The notes: generated by a model from the letters alone, not told the origin. 64,000 nucleotides of DNA from Prevotella sp. (GCA_017617615.1 JAFZVV010000011.1:1-64000); one strand, 5' to 3'; positions 54,158-63,709 are shown, numbered from the stretch's first letter. Numbers and translations are program-made.

Positions 54158-54591
54158 TTCACTCCTGTATGTCCATAACCACCGGCACCACGCTCGGTGG
54201 TGTCGAGTTCTTCTACCTCTACCCACTCACCTTGTTCGTGGCGGGCCACCACCATCTGTGCCACTCGTTCGCCATCAGCCACGACGAAGTCGGTGTCGGA
54301 AAGGTTCACCAATAGCACCATCACCTCGCCACGGTAGTCGGCATCGATGGTTCCCGGGGTGTTGAGCACGGTGATGCCGTGTTTCAGGGCAAGTCCGCTG
54401 CGTGGCCTTATCTGTGCCTCGTATCCCACCGGAAGGGCGATGAATAGTCCTGTGGGTATAAGTCGGCGCTCCATGGGCCGTAGCGTCACGGGGGCGTCGA
54501 TATTGGCGCGCAGGTCCATGCCTGCACTCTGTGGGGTGGCATATTGTGGCAACGGGTGCCGTCCTTTGTTGATTACTTTTATCTTCGTCAT
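54154..54591 (-). CDS. dut: dUTP diphosphatase
   Basis: A 145-residue trimeric dUTPase that turns dUTP into dUMP. The five motifs are seen in order: SAGMDLRAN (I), [12 protein letters not shown] (II), [13 protein letters not shown] (III, catalytic Asp), G-E-R-V-A-Q-M-V (IV) and [12 protein letters not shown] (V). The ATG at 54591 is in line with the family start. First gene of the four-gene operon. A -7-like TACTTTTG lies at 54619-54626 (minus) without a matching -33. Confidence 0.95.
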   Translation of the reverse strand: MTKIKVINKGRHPLPQYATPQSAGMDLRANIDAPVTLRPMERRLIPTGLFIALPVGYEAQIRPRSGLALKHGITVLNTPGTIDADYRGEVMVLLVNLSDTDFVVADGERVAQMVVARHEQGEWVEVEELDTTERGAGGYGHTGVK

Positions 54592-54696
54592 CTGGCGGGT
54601 AGTAATGATATTGAAATGCAAAAGTAAGTATTTCTATCCACAAAAAGGTCATTTTTCATATGAAATAGCATGAATTTAGAATATTTTAGATTACTT

Positions 54697-54936
54697 TTGG
54701 CCTAACAGCCGAAGATACTCACGTTCGGGAAATCCCAAATAAATTATAACCTTTTGTTAAATTATGTCACGACTCAGCAAAGTAGATGCAAGCATCTCAT
54801 TGCATTCGCTGTTCCAAAATTTGGATTTCCGCTCGCTTAATCGATACTTTGGCTGCGCCGAAGGTACTCACGCTCGGGAAAGAAAACAAAAACTTCGTGT
54901 TTTGTTTTGCTTTCCCCTCGCTTAATCGTACCTTTG
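54697..54936 (+). repeat. Promoter-bearing dispersed repeat, copy B
   Basis: This shares about 145 bases with copy A (54708-54855 against 18209-18352), including the segment GTCACGACTC(G/A)GCAAA and GCTCGCTTAATCG. The inner module has a damaged -7 (TACTTTGG at 54845), but the last module (54906-54936) is an exact promoter in front of dgt. Confidence 0.8.
54906..54936 (+). promoter_or_regulatory. Promoter of dgt
   Basis: TTTG (54906-54909), 19 bases, TACCTTTG (54929-54936), 18 bases before the ATG. Exact consensus within the dispersed repeat. Confidence 0.75.
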
Positions 54937-54953
54937 CGGAAAAAATAATACCT

Positions 54954-56300
54954 ATGAAGAAGATGAACTGGCAGAGCCTCATTTCCAACAAGCGCTTCGG
55001 ACAGGAAGAGCGCCATGCCACACGCCACGACGACCGTTCCGAATTCAAGCGCGACAGCGACCGACTGGTCTTCTCGGCACCCTTCCGAAGGTTGCAGAAC
55101 AAGACCCAGGTGTTCCCTCTCCCGGGGAGCGTCTTCGTGCATAATCGCCTCACCCACAGCCTGGAGGTGTCGGCGGTAGGCATGTCGTTAGGCAACGACG
55201 TGGCGCATGCGCTCATCGCCCGCCATCCCGAACTGTCTTCCACACTGTTGGGCGAGATGGGTACCATCGTGTCGGCTGCCTGTCTGGCACACGACATGGG
55301 CAATCCACCCTTCGGACACTCCGGGGAACGAGCCATACAGACGTTCTTCACCGAGGGACCGGGCACCACGCTGCGCAACCAGGTAAGCGACATCTTCTGG
55401 AGCGACATCACCCATTTTGAGGGCAATGCCAATGCCTTCCGCCTGCTCACCCACCGTTTCAAGGGGCGCCGTGAGGGGGGCTTCGTGCTCACCTACGCCA
55501 CCCTTGCCGCCATAGTGAAATATCCCTTCTCGTCGCTTGTCTCGGGGAAGAAAGGGAAGTTCGGCTTCTTCAACAGCGAGGAGGACTACTACCGCCGCAT
55601 CGCCGACGACCTGGGCATCCTGCGCCTCTCTGCCGACGGAGAGCCGCTACGCTATGCGCGTCACCCACTGGTATATCTCGTAGAAGCTGCCGATGACATC
55701 TGCTACGAGATCATGGACATCGAGGATGCGCACAAGCTGAAAATCCTCTCGTATGAGGAGACGGCGCAGTTGCTTTTGGGATTCTTCGATGACACAACGA
55801 AGGCGAACATCCGCCAGCGGGTGGTCGACGAGGGCATCACCGACGAGAACGAGAAGGTGGTGTATATGCGCTCGTGTGTGATAGGACTGTTGGTAAGGGA
55901 GTGCGTGGAGGCGTTCGTGGCCAACGAGGACAGCATCCTCTGCGGCACTTTCGAGGGGGCGCTCATCGACCATGTTTCACCCGACGTGGCCACCGCCTAC
56001 CGCAACTGCACCCTGGTGTCGCGCCGCAAGATCTACAACAGCAAGCCCGTCATCGACGTGGAACTCTCCGGCTACAAGATTATCGAGACCATCATGGAGC
56101 AGATGACCCTCGCCGCCATCGCCCCCACACGGTTCTACTCGCAGCAACTCCTGCGCCGCGTGAGCAGCCAGTACGACATCGACTCCGACGACCTGGAGAC
56201 CCGCATCATGGCAGTCATCGACTACATCAGCGGCATGACCGACGTCTATGCCCTCGACATCTACCAGAAAATCAATGGCATTTCTCTGCCGATAGTGTAG
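54954..56300 (+). CDS. dgt: Deoxyguanosinetriphosphate triphosphohydrolase
   Basis: A 448-residue HD-domain enzyme that splits dGTP (or other dNTPs) into nucleoside and tripolyphosphate. The metal ligands are clear: HNRLTHS (63-69) and AHDMGNPPFGHSGE (112-125, with His113 and Asp114), with a later Y-L-V-E-A-A-D-D-I-C-Y-E block. The ATG at 54954 follows the promoter closely; a second ATG is at 54963. It is divergent from dut, another enzyme that keeps the dNTP pool. Confidence 0.94.
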   Translation: MKKMNWQSLISNKRFGQEERHATRHDDRSEFKRDSDRLVFSAPFRRLQNKTQVFPLPGSVFVHNRLTHSLEVSAVGMSLGNDVAHALIARHPELSSTLLGEMGTIVSAACLAHDMGNPPFGHSGERAIQTFFTEGPGTTLRNQVSDIFWSDITHFEGNANAFRLLTHRFKGRREGGFVLTYATLAAIVKYPFSSLVSGKKGKFGFFNSEEDYYRRIADDLGILRLSADGEPLRYARHPLVYLVEAADDICYEIMDIEDAHKLKILSYEETAQLLLGFFDDTTKANIRQRVVDEGITDENEKVVYMRSCVIGLLVRECVEAFVANEDSILCGTFEGALIDHVSPDVATAYRNCTLVSRRKIYNSKPVIDVELSGYKIIETIMEQMTLAAIAPTRFYSQQLLRRVSSQYDIDSDDLETRIMAVIDYISGMTDVYALDIYQKINGISLPIV

Positions 56301-56423
56301 GGAATAGGAGTTTTTTTTACCACAGATATACTAAAAGTGCTGTTGTGACGAAATAATCTGTTTATTATTTTGCGCAATAGGGTAAAACCGCTTAGACTGG
56401 CATAATATTTCCGGCAAGGCATC

Positions 56424-56450
56424 AAAAAAGCCCGCATGACTGCGGGCTTG
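56424..56450 (-). terminator. Terminator of the 151-residue lipoprotein gene
   Basis: Stem AGCCCGCA/TGCGGGCT (56429-56436 and 56441-56448) with a 4-base loop, and a T6 run on the minus strand. It lies 23 bases beyond the stop of the minus-strand gene; it may also stop dgt read-through. Confidence 0.85.
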
Positions 56451-56472
56451 TATGGTTGGCTGAACAACGACT

Positions 56473-56928
56473 TTAGATGTCGATGTCGGCGATACCGAGT
56501 TCTTCCGCCACTTGTTTCTGGAACACGGTGTCGGCCATCACGGCTTTTCCTATCTCACTGGTTTGAGCAATAGAGTCGAGTTGTTCAAATAATTTATCCA
56601 TGGGTTCCATCTCTTCCATCAGTTTAGCCAGATCGCCAAGGGCAGCAGCGGCTTTTGCGGGGTCGTCGCCCACTTGCTGTTGCATCTCGCCGACTTTCTT
56701 GAGCATAGGAGCGAGAGCGGTCATGGCTGCCTTCAAATTGGCCTTCCAGTCGTCGGCTGTCCAGTTGGCACCTTCGGCTTTTGCCTTTGCCACAATGTCC
56801 TCGAGGCTGGGTGTCTCTGCCACTTGCTCAGTAGCATCGCCAGAAGCGGGTTGATCACTCTTTTCCCTGCAAGACCCCAGACAGAAAGCCATCATGAGGG
56901 CCAGCATTCCAATCCACAAATTTTTCAT
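56473..56928 (-). CDS. Lipoprotein of unknown function
   Basis: A 151-residue protein with a signal peptide ending in FCLGSCREK (lipobox, Cys about 20). The remainder is helical and acidic, with few aromatic residues (A-M-T-A-L-A-P-M-L-K-K-V-G-E-M-Q-Q-Q-V in the middle). No family is recognised. It has its own terminator and stands alone between dgt and the beta-helix gene. Confidence 0.65.
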   Translation of the reverse strand: MKNLWIGMLALMMAFCLGSCREKSDQPASGDATEQVAETPSLEDIVAKAKAEGANWTADDWKANLKAAMTALAPMLKKVGEMQQQVGDDPAKAAAALGDLAKLMEEMEPMDKLFEQLDSIAQTSEIGKAVMADTVFQKQVAEELGIADIDI

Positions 56929-57126
56929 TTTTACGTGTACTTTTTTTAGTTAAACATCGTCGGGCTTTCACTCGTCAGTCTTTATTCATCATTGTAGAGC
57001 GAAATACCGAACATTAAAAAATTCTCATGGCAAAAATATGATAATATTACCAATCATGCAAACAAACGGCACAAAATCGTACAAAATCTCATAAATATGA
57101 TACAAATAGACAAATCACGGAGACCT

Positions 57127-59616
57127 TTACCATTGCAAGCGCAGGTGGTGGAGCATGGTGGTGCTCTCGCCACACGACCCTGTGTGTTGCAGACAGAACC
57201 CGCCAAAGGGGTTTGGCTCGACAGTGGCAGAGAGGTGGACGACTGTATGGAGCGCTGGATCGGTGGGTGCAGCAAGGGGCGTGTCGGTGGTGACATCGGC
57301 GGTGAGCGTGCCATCGGCATAGTCGACCACGATATGGCATCCCGTGCGGTAGCACGTGGCACTCACGGGTTGGGTGACGGGTACCACCCTACCCTGGTCG
57401 TAGCGCACGAGCAGGAAATCCACGGCCTTCGCATATTTCGTGGTACGGATGATACGGAGGGCATATCCCGAGAGCGTCTGCGTATCGAATTTCAAGCCTA
57501 TGTCCATATATTGTCCGGTAGCACTGCCAAATCCCTGTCCGGCGGTCTTGGTGGGGTCGACATCCAACTCCGCCCTCATGTTGCCATAATCGGAGAAAGG
57601 AGGGGTGAACATCATCCGTGCGCCACGCTGGGCCTGGAGCAGTCCCCAGCCCACGGCACCATTGTATCCCTCGCCATATTCCCACATTGGGCGCGAGGGG
57701 TCGAACGACCAGGGATATTCCGCCGTGTCGGCAGGCTTAAAGCCATCGACGGTCCAGAAACCCTCCTTTACCAACGGCTGCCACTGACAGGGGAAGTCGT
57801 GGAAATCGGTTTCAAGGGTAAGATGCGGGGCAGCGGTCCTCACACGCATGCCACCCGCTGTATACGTCCTGCCCTTTGCGCTCCGGGCATGAGCCGGGGT
57901 GATGGTAGCAAAGAGGTATTTCCCCGCATCGCAGGCTTTCAGGTGATAGGTGGTTTCCGGCGAACGGTGAGAAGTGGCTACGGGGATGGCCTCCATCGGG
58001 TCGTTGGTATCGGCCAGCAGCCACGTGATGACCGACTGGTCGGCATGGTCTTCGGGAGATAGTTGGTAACGCAGGGTGGCCACACCATCACGAACCACGA
58101 CTTTGGGTTTCCTTTTCAGCGTGGGCGACGGCAAAGGCTTGCCTTCCAAGTTCACCAGCATGGCACTTTCCAGTCCATCCGGGGTTGTCGCCACGACAGT
58201 GAAGTGAAGCGGAGTGTCCTCGTCGTAGTCGGATACGATTTGGCACCTACCATTTTCAGCCGGCAACATACGTAAGAATTTTTCATGCCCAGTTTCCACC
58301 TTCCACACTACATTTTCACTGGGACTTTCAGCATAACCGCCATGGCAAATCGACGTGGCAGAGAGCGCGACGGGCGCATCGCCACCACGCAGGTTGACTT
58401 GACGGGGAACGACAGAGAGCATCGTGGGCAATGGCCGTGCCTCTGCCTGTCCCATCGGATGCCACTGGTCGTCGCCAGCCAACAGTCCATCGACACGATA
58501 CGTCTCTCCTGTCTTATAGGCCATGAGGGCAGGTTTACCATCCAGGCAGACAGAGGTCTCGGGGTGTTCGCGTTCGATGAGGTAAGGTTTTCCGTTGTAT
58601 GTCACGTTGCTGTAATAGCAGCGCAGCCAAGGTGCTGGGTATGCCGTCCATCCCAGATAAGTGGGTGCATGGGCATGGAAGCGGCAGTCGACGAGGGTGA
58701 CAGCACCGGATGCCTTGCAGAAATACGACCTGTCGTTATCGCCCATCAGCCGAAAATCACAGTCGAGCATCACGGCTCCGGTACGAGAGGTGGTATAGAA
58801 CGGCTTTTGTCCGTAAAATTCAAAATCACAATGTACATAGACACCATTCCCCGTCAAGGCATCGTCGGTACACTCGAAATGGCAATGGTCGAAGAGGATA
58901 CGGCGGGCGCCATTGAGCGGATTCATGTTCAGTCGACTGATGAACCTGACGTTGCGTGCCACCACGCGGTCGCCATGACAATAGGCCACGTGGGCCTGGG
59001 TAATGGCATCGCTGCGCTTCCGTCTGCCCAACGTGGGAGAGAGGGGATAGTCGAGGTCGACGTTGCAGTAGTTGCCCATGGTGAGGTTGCTCACTTCGAG
59101 CCCGTCGCCATGGAAGTCGAACATGGTGAAATTGCCTACGGCACCCTGGGTCTGACCACGCTGCGAGGCAAGCACCACATTCCTCGGGTCATGGGTGAGT
59201 CCTATGAGGTGGAGGTTCTGGCAACGCACCGTCATGCCGAAGGGCTCGCGACCGTCTTTCCCCACTGCCACGGCAGGGTCGTCGGGGTCATCAATCCAAT
59301 AGACGTTGGGAGCCACATAGACCACCATCGGGTCGGCTGCCGTACCGTCGTGCCACCGCTGTGCTGCCTCCTGGAATGTGCGGCAGGCAAACGGAGCCAG
59401 TGTGTCGGCAAGGGTAGCGTCGACGAGCAGGTGATGCTCATCGAGCGGATAGGTCTTCCCATCGTAGGTGAAGGCATTGGCAGCAGTCATCACGACGGGG
59501 TTTCCAAGGTCGAGAGGAGTATTGAGCGACTGGCCAAATACGTTCACACCATGCATGGCAAATGCCGCCGTGGCCATCAACGACAGCCACGAGAGCAATT
59601 TCTTCTGGAGTAACAT
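57127..59616 (-). CDS. Large secreted protein with right-handed beta-helix (pectin-lyase-like) domain
   Basis: An 829-residue exported protein (signal peptide about 1-29). The N-terminal 400 residues look like a right-handed parallel beta-helix: F-Q-E-A-A-Q-R-W near the start, then V-V-Y-V-A-P-N-V-Y-W-I-D-D-P, short repeating strands such as L-E-V-S-N-L-T-M-G-N-Y and V-V-A-R-N-V-R-F-I-S-R, and C-x-F-x-C turns. The later part has beta-sandwich-like segments (about 440-800). This fold occurs in pectinesterases and polysaccharide lyases; no catalytic set could be confirmed. It begins 15 bases after glsB, so it shares that transcript. No other carbohydrate genes are near. Confidence 0.7.
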   Translation of the reverse strand: MLLQKKLLSWLSLMATAAFAMHGVNVFGQSLNTPLDLGNPVVMTAANAFTYDGKTYPLDEHHLLVDATLADTLAPFACRTFQEAAQRWHDGTAADPMVVYVAPNVYWIDDPDDPAVAVGKDGREPFGMTVRCQNLHLIGLTHDPRNVVLASQRGQTQGAVGNFTMFDFHGDGLEVSNLTMGNYCNVDLDYPLSPTLGRRKRSDAITQAHVAYCHGDRVVARNVRFISRLNMNPLNGARRILFDHCHFECTDDALTGNGVYVHCDFEFYGQKPFYTTSRTGAVMLDCDFRLMGDNDRSYFCKASGAVTLVDCRFHAHAPTYLGWTAYPAPWLRCYYSNVTYNGKPYLIEREHPETSVCLDGKPALMAYKTGETYRVDGLLAGDDQWHPMGQAEARPLPTMLSVVPRQVNLRGGDAPVALSATSICHGGYAESPSENVVWKVETGHEKFLRMLPAENGRCQIVSDYDEDTPLHFTVVATTPDGLESAMLVNLEGKPLPSPTLKRKPKVVVRDGVATLRYQLSPEDHADQSVITWLLADTNDPMEAIPVATSHRSPETTYHLKACDAGKYLFATITPAHARSAKGRTYTAGGMRVRTAAPHLTLETDFHDFPCQWQPLVKEGFWTVDGFKPADTAEYPWSFDPSRPMWEYGEGYNGAVGWGLLQAQRGARMMFTPPFSDYGNMRAELDVDPTKTAGQGFGSATGQYMDIGLKFDTQTLSGYALRIIRTTKYAKAVDFLLVRYDQGRVVPVTQPVSATCYRTGCHIVVDYADGTLTADVTTDTPLAAPTDPALHTVVHLSATVEPNPFGGFCLQHTGSCGESTTMLHHLRLQW

Positions 59617-59631
59617 GACTAAAGTATTGGA

Positions 59632-60636
59632 TTAGTCCTTGGGCATGAGGTGACTCGAAATAATCTTTCCCACGTCACCGGTAGGCATGTTCATCACTTC
59701 GGGATGCTCGGCGATAAACGTGTCGATATGGCGGATGCGCTTCTCCTCGAGAATCTCGTCGATGGCTATGAGGATGCCCGTCTCCTCCACATCACCGAAA
59801 CCGTCGTTGATGGCGGTGCCGAACATTCGCATCGTGGGACTCAGTCCCATATAGGCATTGACGAGCGGCGGGATGTTGATGCCCAGTTTGCGTATCTCGG
59901 CATTGAGAATCCTATAGTCTTCCTTCAGCGAGTCCTTGCAGAGAATCGAGGCCAGTTCTTCAGGGTCGGCCTCTATCTGCAACGGCGTCATGGGGATGAT
60001 GAGGTTCTCCTTATCGCCGAAATGCTTGTTGAGGAAATAAAGAATCATGTCGCGGCCTTTCCGCACATACGAGGGATACATCGTCATCTTGCCGAAGAAA
60101 TACTTCACGCTGGGCATGATGACGGTGAGCGCACCGAGACCGTCCCATAGGTTGTCGAGCGCGAAGAGGCTCTTTGCGCCACGCTTGCTGCTCTGATAGG
60201 GAATGGTGACATACGACCGTGCCAGTTCCACGGTCTGCGGCAGGTATTCCTTGATGAACTTCTCAGAGAAATGGAACATGTGGCTCGTGGCCAGGATGGG
60301 CTGTCCGTTGCTGTCGAAGTCCACCTCATTGCCCAACTTGTAGCGATACCCACCGATAATCTCCTGCTCTTCGGGGTTCCACACCAGGAGTTGCTTGTAG
60401 CAGTTGTCCATCAGGTCGAACTCGTCGAGGTCGAGGGCCTTTCCCGTGCCGCCACCCGCAGCCCTGAACACTTCTTCACGCTGACGTCCGATCTCTCTCA
60501 CCACATTGGGCGAGTCGTGGATGTCGACGATATATATCTGATTATGGCTCTTGTTGGTCATTCTCAGACACTTGTCTGGGGTGAGTTCGCTGAGCAACAG
60601 CTCTTTGTCTACAGGAGGTATGATGGGTTGTTCCAT
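59632..60636 (-). CDS. glsB: Glycine-lipid N-acyltransferase (GNAT/hemolysin-like)
   Basis: A 334-residue GNAT-fold enzyme of the OlsB/hemolysin-like type (R-E-I-G-R-Q-R-E-E-V-F-R-A-A-G-G-G then D-L-D-E-F-D and a G-G-Y-R-Y block). In Bacteroides thetaiotaomicron a pair of neighbouring genes, glsB (N-acyltransferase) and glsA (O-acyltransferase), makes glycine lipids, and the same pairing is seen here. The enzyme should join a 3-hydroxy fatty acid to glycine; ornithine is the alternative amino acid. Starts 29 bases after glsA. Confidence 0.8.
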   Translation of the reverse strand: MEQPIIPPVDKELLLSELTPDKCLRMTNKSHNQIYIVDIHDSPNVVREIGRQREEVFRAAGGGTGKALDLDEFDLMDNCYKQLLVWNPEEQEIIGGYRYKLGNEVDFDSNGQPILATSHMFHFSEKFIKEYLPQTVELARSYVTIPYQSSKRGAKSLFALDNLWDGLGALTVIMPSVKYFFGKMTMYPSYVRKGRDMILYFLNKHFGDKENLIIPMTPLQIEADPEELASILCKDSLKEDYRILNAEIRKLGINIPPLVNAYMGLSPTMRMFGTAINDGFGDVEETGILIAIDEILEEKRIRHIDTFIAEHPEVMNMPTGDVGKIISSHLMPKD

Positions 60637-60665
60637 GGAGATAGGATTGGTAATAGTCTATGGTG

Positions 60666-61493
60666 TCAGAGGTTGTAGACCTGGTCTTGCACGTATTGTG
60701 CCCACTGAGCCGGGGTTTTCGATTTGTCGAAGGTCTGCCAACTGATGGGTTTGCCGATGGTCACCTTGAATGTCTGGTGAACGTTCTTGTACATCTCGTC
60801 GACAAGGAAGAGCATGGCAACGTTGAACTTCAGGCCGAGCCGCTTGCAGATATTGGCGATGCGGTAGAACCGCTCCGAGTTCCTGCCGCTGAAATGAATG
60901 GGCACCACGTCGCGATGGGTTTCAACGCTCTTGGTGATGAAGGTTTTCTTCCATGGCAGGTCGCGTATCACGCCATTGGTCTTGCGCGAACAGAGTCCGG
61001 CAGGAAACATCAGGATGTGGTTGTCGCCAGCAAAGCCTGCCTTCACCATCGCGGGGAAATTGCGGCTCTGGCTGCCCGTCTTGTTGATGGGGATGCACAG
61101 CGGGGCAAGACCCGGCAAGTTCATCAGCAAGTCGTTGACGAGATAACGGAAACGGCCATCGTAACGTCGGCCGATGATGGCACCAAGCGCCACACCGTCC
61201 TCCCCACCGAGGGGATGATTGCTCACAAAGGTGTAGAGACGACCGTCGTCCTTGTCGGGGAAATTTTCCTCACCCTCCACCTCGAGGGTCATGTCGAGGT
61301 ACTTCACGCACTCCTCCAGCCATTCCACGCCTTTCTTGTCGCGGCTTTCCCATAGAAATGCGTTCACCTCGTCCTGATGCACAATCCGCTTCAACCAACT
61401 GCGCACGAACGAAGGCACCATGCCGGCCTTCGCGCCCATCTTGCTTTTGAGGATTTCGTCAATGTCTATGGTTTTCTCTACAATCTCGGCCAT
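60666..61493 (-). CDS. glsA: Glycine-lipid O-acyltransferase (PlsC/OlsA-like)
   Basis: A 275-residue PlsC-type acyltransferase. The active-site block is FVSNHPLGGEDGVAL (His and Asp in the H-P-L-G-G-x-D form typical of the Bacteroidetes lipid enzymes), with a later MFPAGLCSRK block. It should add a second fatty acid to the hydroxyl of the N-acyl chain made by the neighbouring GNAT. First gene of glsA-glsB-beta-helix. A -7-like TATTTTTG is at 61518-61525 (minus). Confidence 0.82.
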   Translation of the reverse strand: MAEIVEKTIDIDEILKSKMGAKAGMVPSFVRSWLKRIVHQDEVNAFLWESRDKKGVEWLEECVKYLDMTLEVEGEENFPDKDDGRLYTFVSNHPLGGEDGVALGAIIGRRYDGRFRYLVNDLLMNLPGLAPLCIPINKTGSQSRNFPAMVKAGFAGDNHILMFPAGLCSRKTNGVIRDLPWKKTFITKSVETHRDVVPIHFSGRNSERFYRIANICKRLGLKFNVAMLFLVDEMYKNVHQTFKVTIGKPISWQTFDKSKTPAQWAQYVQDQVYNL

Positions 61494-61714
61494 TTAGCGA
61501 TAAAGTATAATATGCTGCAAAAATAACTTAACTTTTTCAAAAAACTCCTATTTTTGAAGAAAAATGTTCGGATATCCATAAAAAAGTAACTTTTTTCTTG
61601 CTTTTGGGAAAGATATCTTACATTCAGACACTCTTGTCTTATGGAAATGTATAGCCACGATGACCCACCTGAAAACCCCAAAATGAAGACGGAAAAATAT
61701 TTTTTAAAAATAAT

Positions 61715-61740
61715 GTGGGGGATTGTGGGGAATTGTGGGG
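61715..61740 (+). promoter_or_regulatory. MraZ operator: three GTGGGG boxes
   Basis: Three copies of GTGGGG start at 61715, 61725 and 61735, exactly 10 bases apart (one helix turn), 44 bases before the mraZ start. MraZ in E. coli and other bacteria binds repeated TGGGN boxes with 5-base spacers upstream of its own gene, so self-control of the division cluster is expected. Confidence 0.85.
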
Positions 61741-61783
61741 AAAATTATGTAATTTTGAAGCCGAAATAAAAGAATTCAGTCAA

Positions 61784-62254
61784 GTGCGATTGTTAGGAAA
61801 CATAGAAGCCCGTACCGACTCGAAAGGGAGAGTGTTTCTGCCAGCGGCATTCAGGAAGGTGCTGCAGGCAGACGGAGACGCTTGTCTCGTGCTTCGCCGC
61901 GACGTTTTCCAGCCCTGCATTACCATCTACCCGGAAGGAGCATGGAATGCGCTGATGGACAGCGTCAGACAGCGCATCGACCCATGGAATCCCCGTCACA
62001 TGCAGGTATACCGACAATTGCTCTCCGATGTAGAAATCGTATGTCAGGACAGCGGTGGCCGCATCCTGATACCGAAACGGTTCCTCGAGAGCGCCGGCAT
62101 CAGTCAGGGCATCCGGTTCATCGGCATGGGCGACTACATCGAGGCTTGGAGCAGTGAGCATACCCAGGAGCCGTTCATGGCGCAGGAAGAATTCAGGCAA
62201 GAACTGGAATACCTGATGCGCACCAGCGGCGATTACCAAACGGAGGAGCGCTGA
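61784..62254 (+). CDS. mraZ: Transcriptional regulator MraZ
   Basis: A 156-residue protein with two MraZ/AbrB-like half-domains: GNIEARTDSKGRVFLPAAFR at the start and D-S-G-G-R-I-L-I-P-K-R-F-L in the second half. It forms rings that bind the GTGGGG boxes just upstream. The start was set at the GTG of 61784, because homologues begin MRFLGN and the open frame further upstream is encoded by the operator. The stop shares one base with the rsmH start (TGATG). Confidence 0.92.
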   Translation: MRLLGNIEARTDSKGRVFLPAAFRKVLQADGDACLVLRRDVFQPCITIYPEGAWNALMDSVRQRIDPWNPRHMQVYRQLLSDVEIVCQDSGGRILIPKRFLESAGISQGIRFIGMGDYIEAWSSEHTQEPFMAQEEFRQELEYLMRTSGDYQTEER

Positions 62255-63159
62255 TGGACGACACCTACCACGTGCCCGTACTGCTCGAGGAGAGCATCGC
62301 CGGTCTGCGCATCCGTCCGGAGGGCACCTATGTCGACGTGACGTTCGGCGGTGGCGGACACAGCAGGAGGATTCTTGCAGAACTGGGCAAAGGCGGCCGA
62401 CTCTACGGCTTCGACCAGGATGCCGACAGCGAGAGCAACATCCCCGGCGACGAGCGCTTCTGTTTCGTGAGGAGCAACTTCCGCTACCTGGCCAACTGGA
62501 TGCGCTACTACGGCGTAAGCCATATCGACGGGCTGCTTGCCGACCTGGGCGTGTCGAGTCACCATTTCGACGACGAGAGCCGCGGCTTCTCGTTCAGGTT
62601 TGACTCACCCCTCGATATGCGGATGAACAAGGGGGCACGCCTCACCGCTGCCGACGTGGTGAACACCTACAGCGAGAAACAACTCGCCGACATCCTATAC
62701 CTCTACGGCGAACTGAAGAACGCACGGCGCGTGGCGGCAGCCATCGTGAAAGCACGCACCACCGCACCCATCCTCACCACGAAGGCATTGGCAGACCTCA
62801 CCGGCCGTCTCTTCCCACGCGAACGAGAGAAGAAAGAGGTCACCAAACTATTCCAAGCCCTGCGCATCGAGGTGAACCACGAGATGGAGGCATTGAAGGA
62901 AATGCTCTCGGCAGCCACATCCTTGCTGGGCAGTGGTGGCAGGCTGGTGGTCATCACCTACCACAGTCTCGAAGACCGCATCGTGAAGAACATGATGAAG
63001 AGCGGCAACGTGAGCGGCACGGTGACACAAGACTTCTTCGGCCGCGTGGACACTCCCTTCACACTGGTGAACAACAAGGTGATCGTGGCCAGTGACGAAG
63101 AGCTGCGCGACAACCCGAGAAGCAGGAGCGCGAAACTGAGGATTGCCGAGAAGAAATGA
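62254..63159 (+). CDS. rsmH: 16S rRNA (cytosine-1402 N4)-methyltransferase
   Basis: A 301-residue SAM-dependent enzyme that methylates C1402 in 16S rRNA. The signature blocks are DVTFGGGGHSRRIL near residue 30, LLADLGVSSHHFDDESRGFSF around 95-115 with D-M-R-M next, and the end V-I-T-Y-H-S-L-E-D-R-I-V-K then N-P-R-S-R-S-A-K-L-R. Standard length and place in the mra cluster. Confidence 0.97.
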   Translation: MDDTYHVPVLLEESIAGLRIRPEGTYVDVTFGGGGHSRRILAELGKGGRLYGFDQDADSESNIPGDERFCFVRSNFRYLANWMRYYGVSHIDGLLADLGVSSHHFDDESRGFSFRFDSPLDMRMNKGARLTAADVVNTYSEKQLADILYLYGELKNARRVAAAIVKARTTAPILTTKALADLTGRLFPREREKKEVTKLFQALRIEVNHEMEALKEMLSAATSLLGSGGRLVVITYHSLEDRIVKNMMKSGNVSGTVTQDFFGRVDTPFTLVNNKVIVASDEELRDNPRSRSAKLRIAEKK

Positions 63160-63199
63160 ATATGAAGCATTGATTTGAGTGGAAATGAATTGAGTGGAA

Positions 63200-63703
63200 A
63201 TGAAGAGAAACAAGGAAGACATCGACCCCATAGAGGAACAGGAGATGACACAAGAGCCCGACGAAGAGGGCTATCCTGTAGATGAAGAAGAGCAAGGCCA
63301 GGCCGAAGAGCAGGGACAAACACACCCCAGCTTGAAGGAAGTGATCAAGGAGAAAGCCCGTGAAGACGAACAGCCTTTCTCCTCCACTTTCTCTTTGCGC
63401 ACCATCCTGGGTGGCGACATCCTCAACACACAGGCCATCCGCAAGCAGATATGGCTGTTTCTCCTCATCACCATATTCGCCGTGCTATACATCTCCAACA
63501 GGTATAGTTGCCAGAAACAGCAGATCGAAATCGACCGCCTGACCAAGGAACTGAAGACTTCGAAATACAAGACCCTTTCGCTCTCGAGCATCCTCACCGA
63601 AAGATGCCGCGAGAGCCATGTCGTGGAGATGCTTCGCGCCAACAACGACAGCACCATCCACCCAGCCGACCAACCTCCCTATATAATAATGACACCAAGA
63701 TAA
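63200..63703 (+). CDS. ftsL: FtsL-like division protein
   Basis: A 167-residue protein with a long acidic cytoplasmic head (about 1-75), one membrane helix (about 78-97, IWLFLLITIFAVLYISN) and a short periplasmic coiled coil (about 100-130). Topology and place between rsmH and ftsI identify it as the FtsL-like protein of Bacteroidetes, a partner of FtsB and FtsQ in the divisome. The acidic head is longer than in E. coli FtsL. The ATG at 63200 is preferred over a GTG at 63194. Confidence 0.82.
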   Translation: MKRNKEDIDPIEEQEMTQEPDEEGYPVDEEEQGQAEEQGQTHPSLKEVIKEKAREDEQPFSSTFSLRTILGGDILNTQAIRKQIWLFLLITIFAVLYISNRYSCQKQQIEIDRLTKELKTSKYKTLSLSSILTERCRESHVVEMLRANNDSTIHPADQPPYIIMTPR

Positions 63704-63709
63704 AGAGAA

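Larger units (their letters stand above)
54592..54953. other. Intergenic region between dut and dgt with promoter repeat
   Basis: No gene. It holds the dut -7 box and copy B of the promoter-bearing repeat (54697-54936), which also folds into hairpins (GGGAAAG...CTTTCCC at about 54877-54916). Confidence 0.6.
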
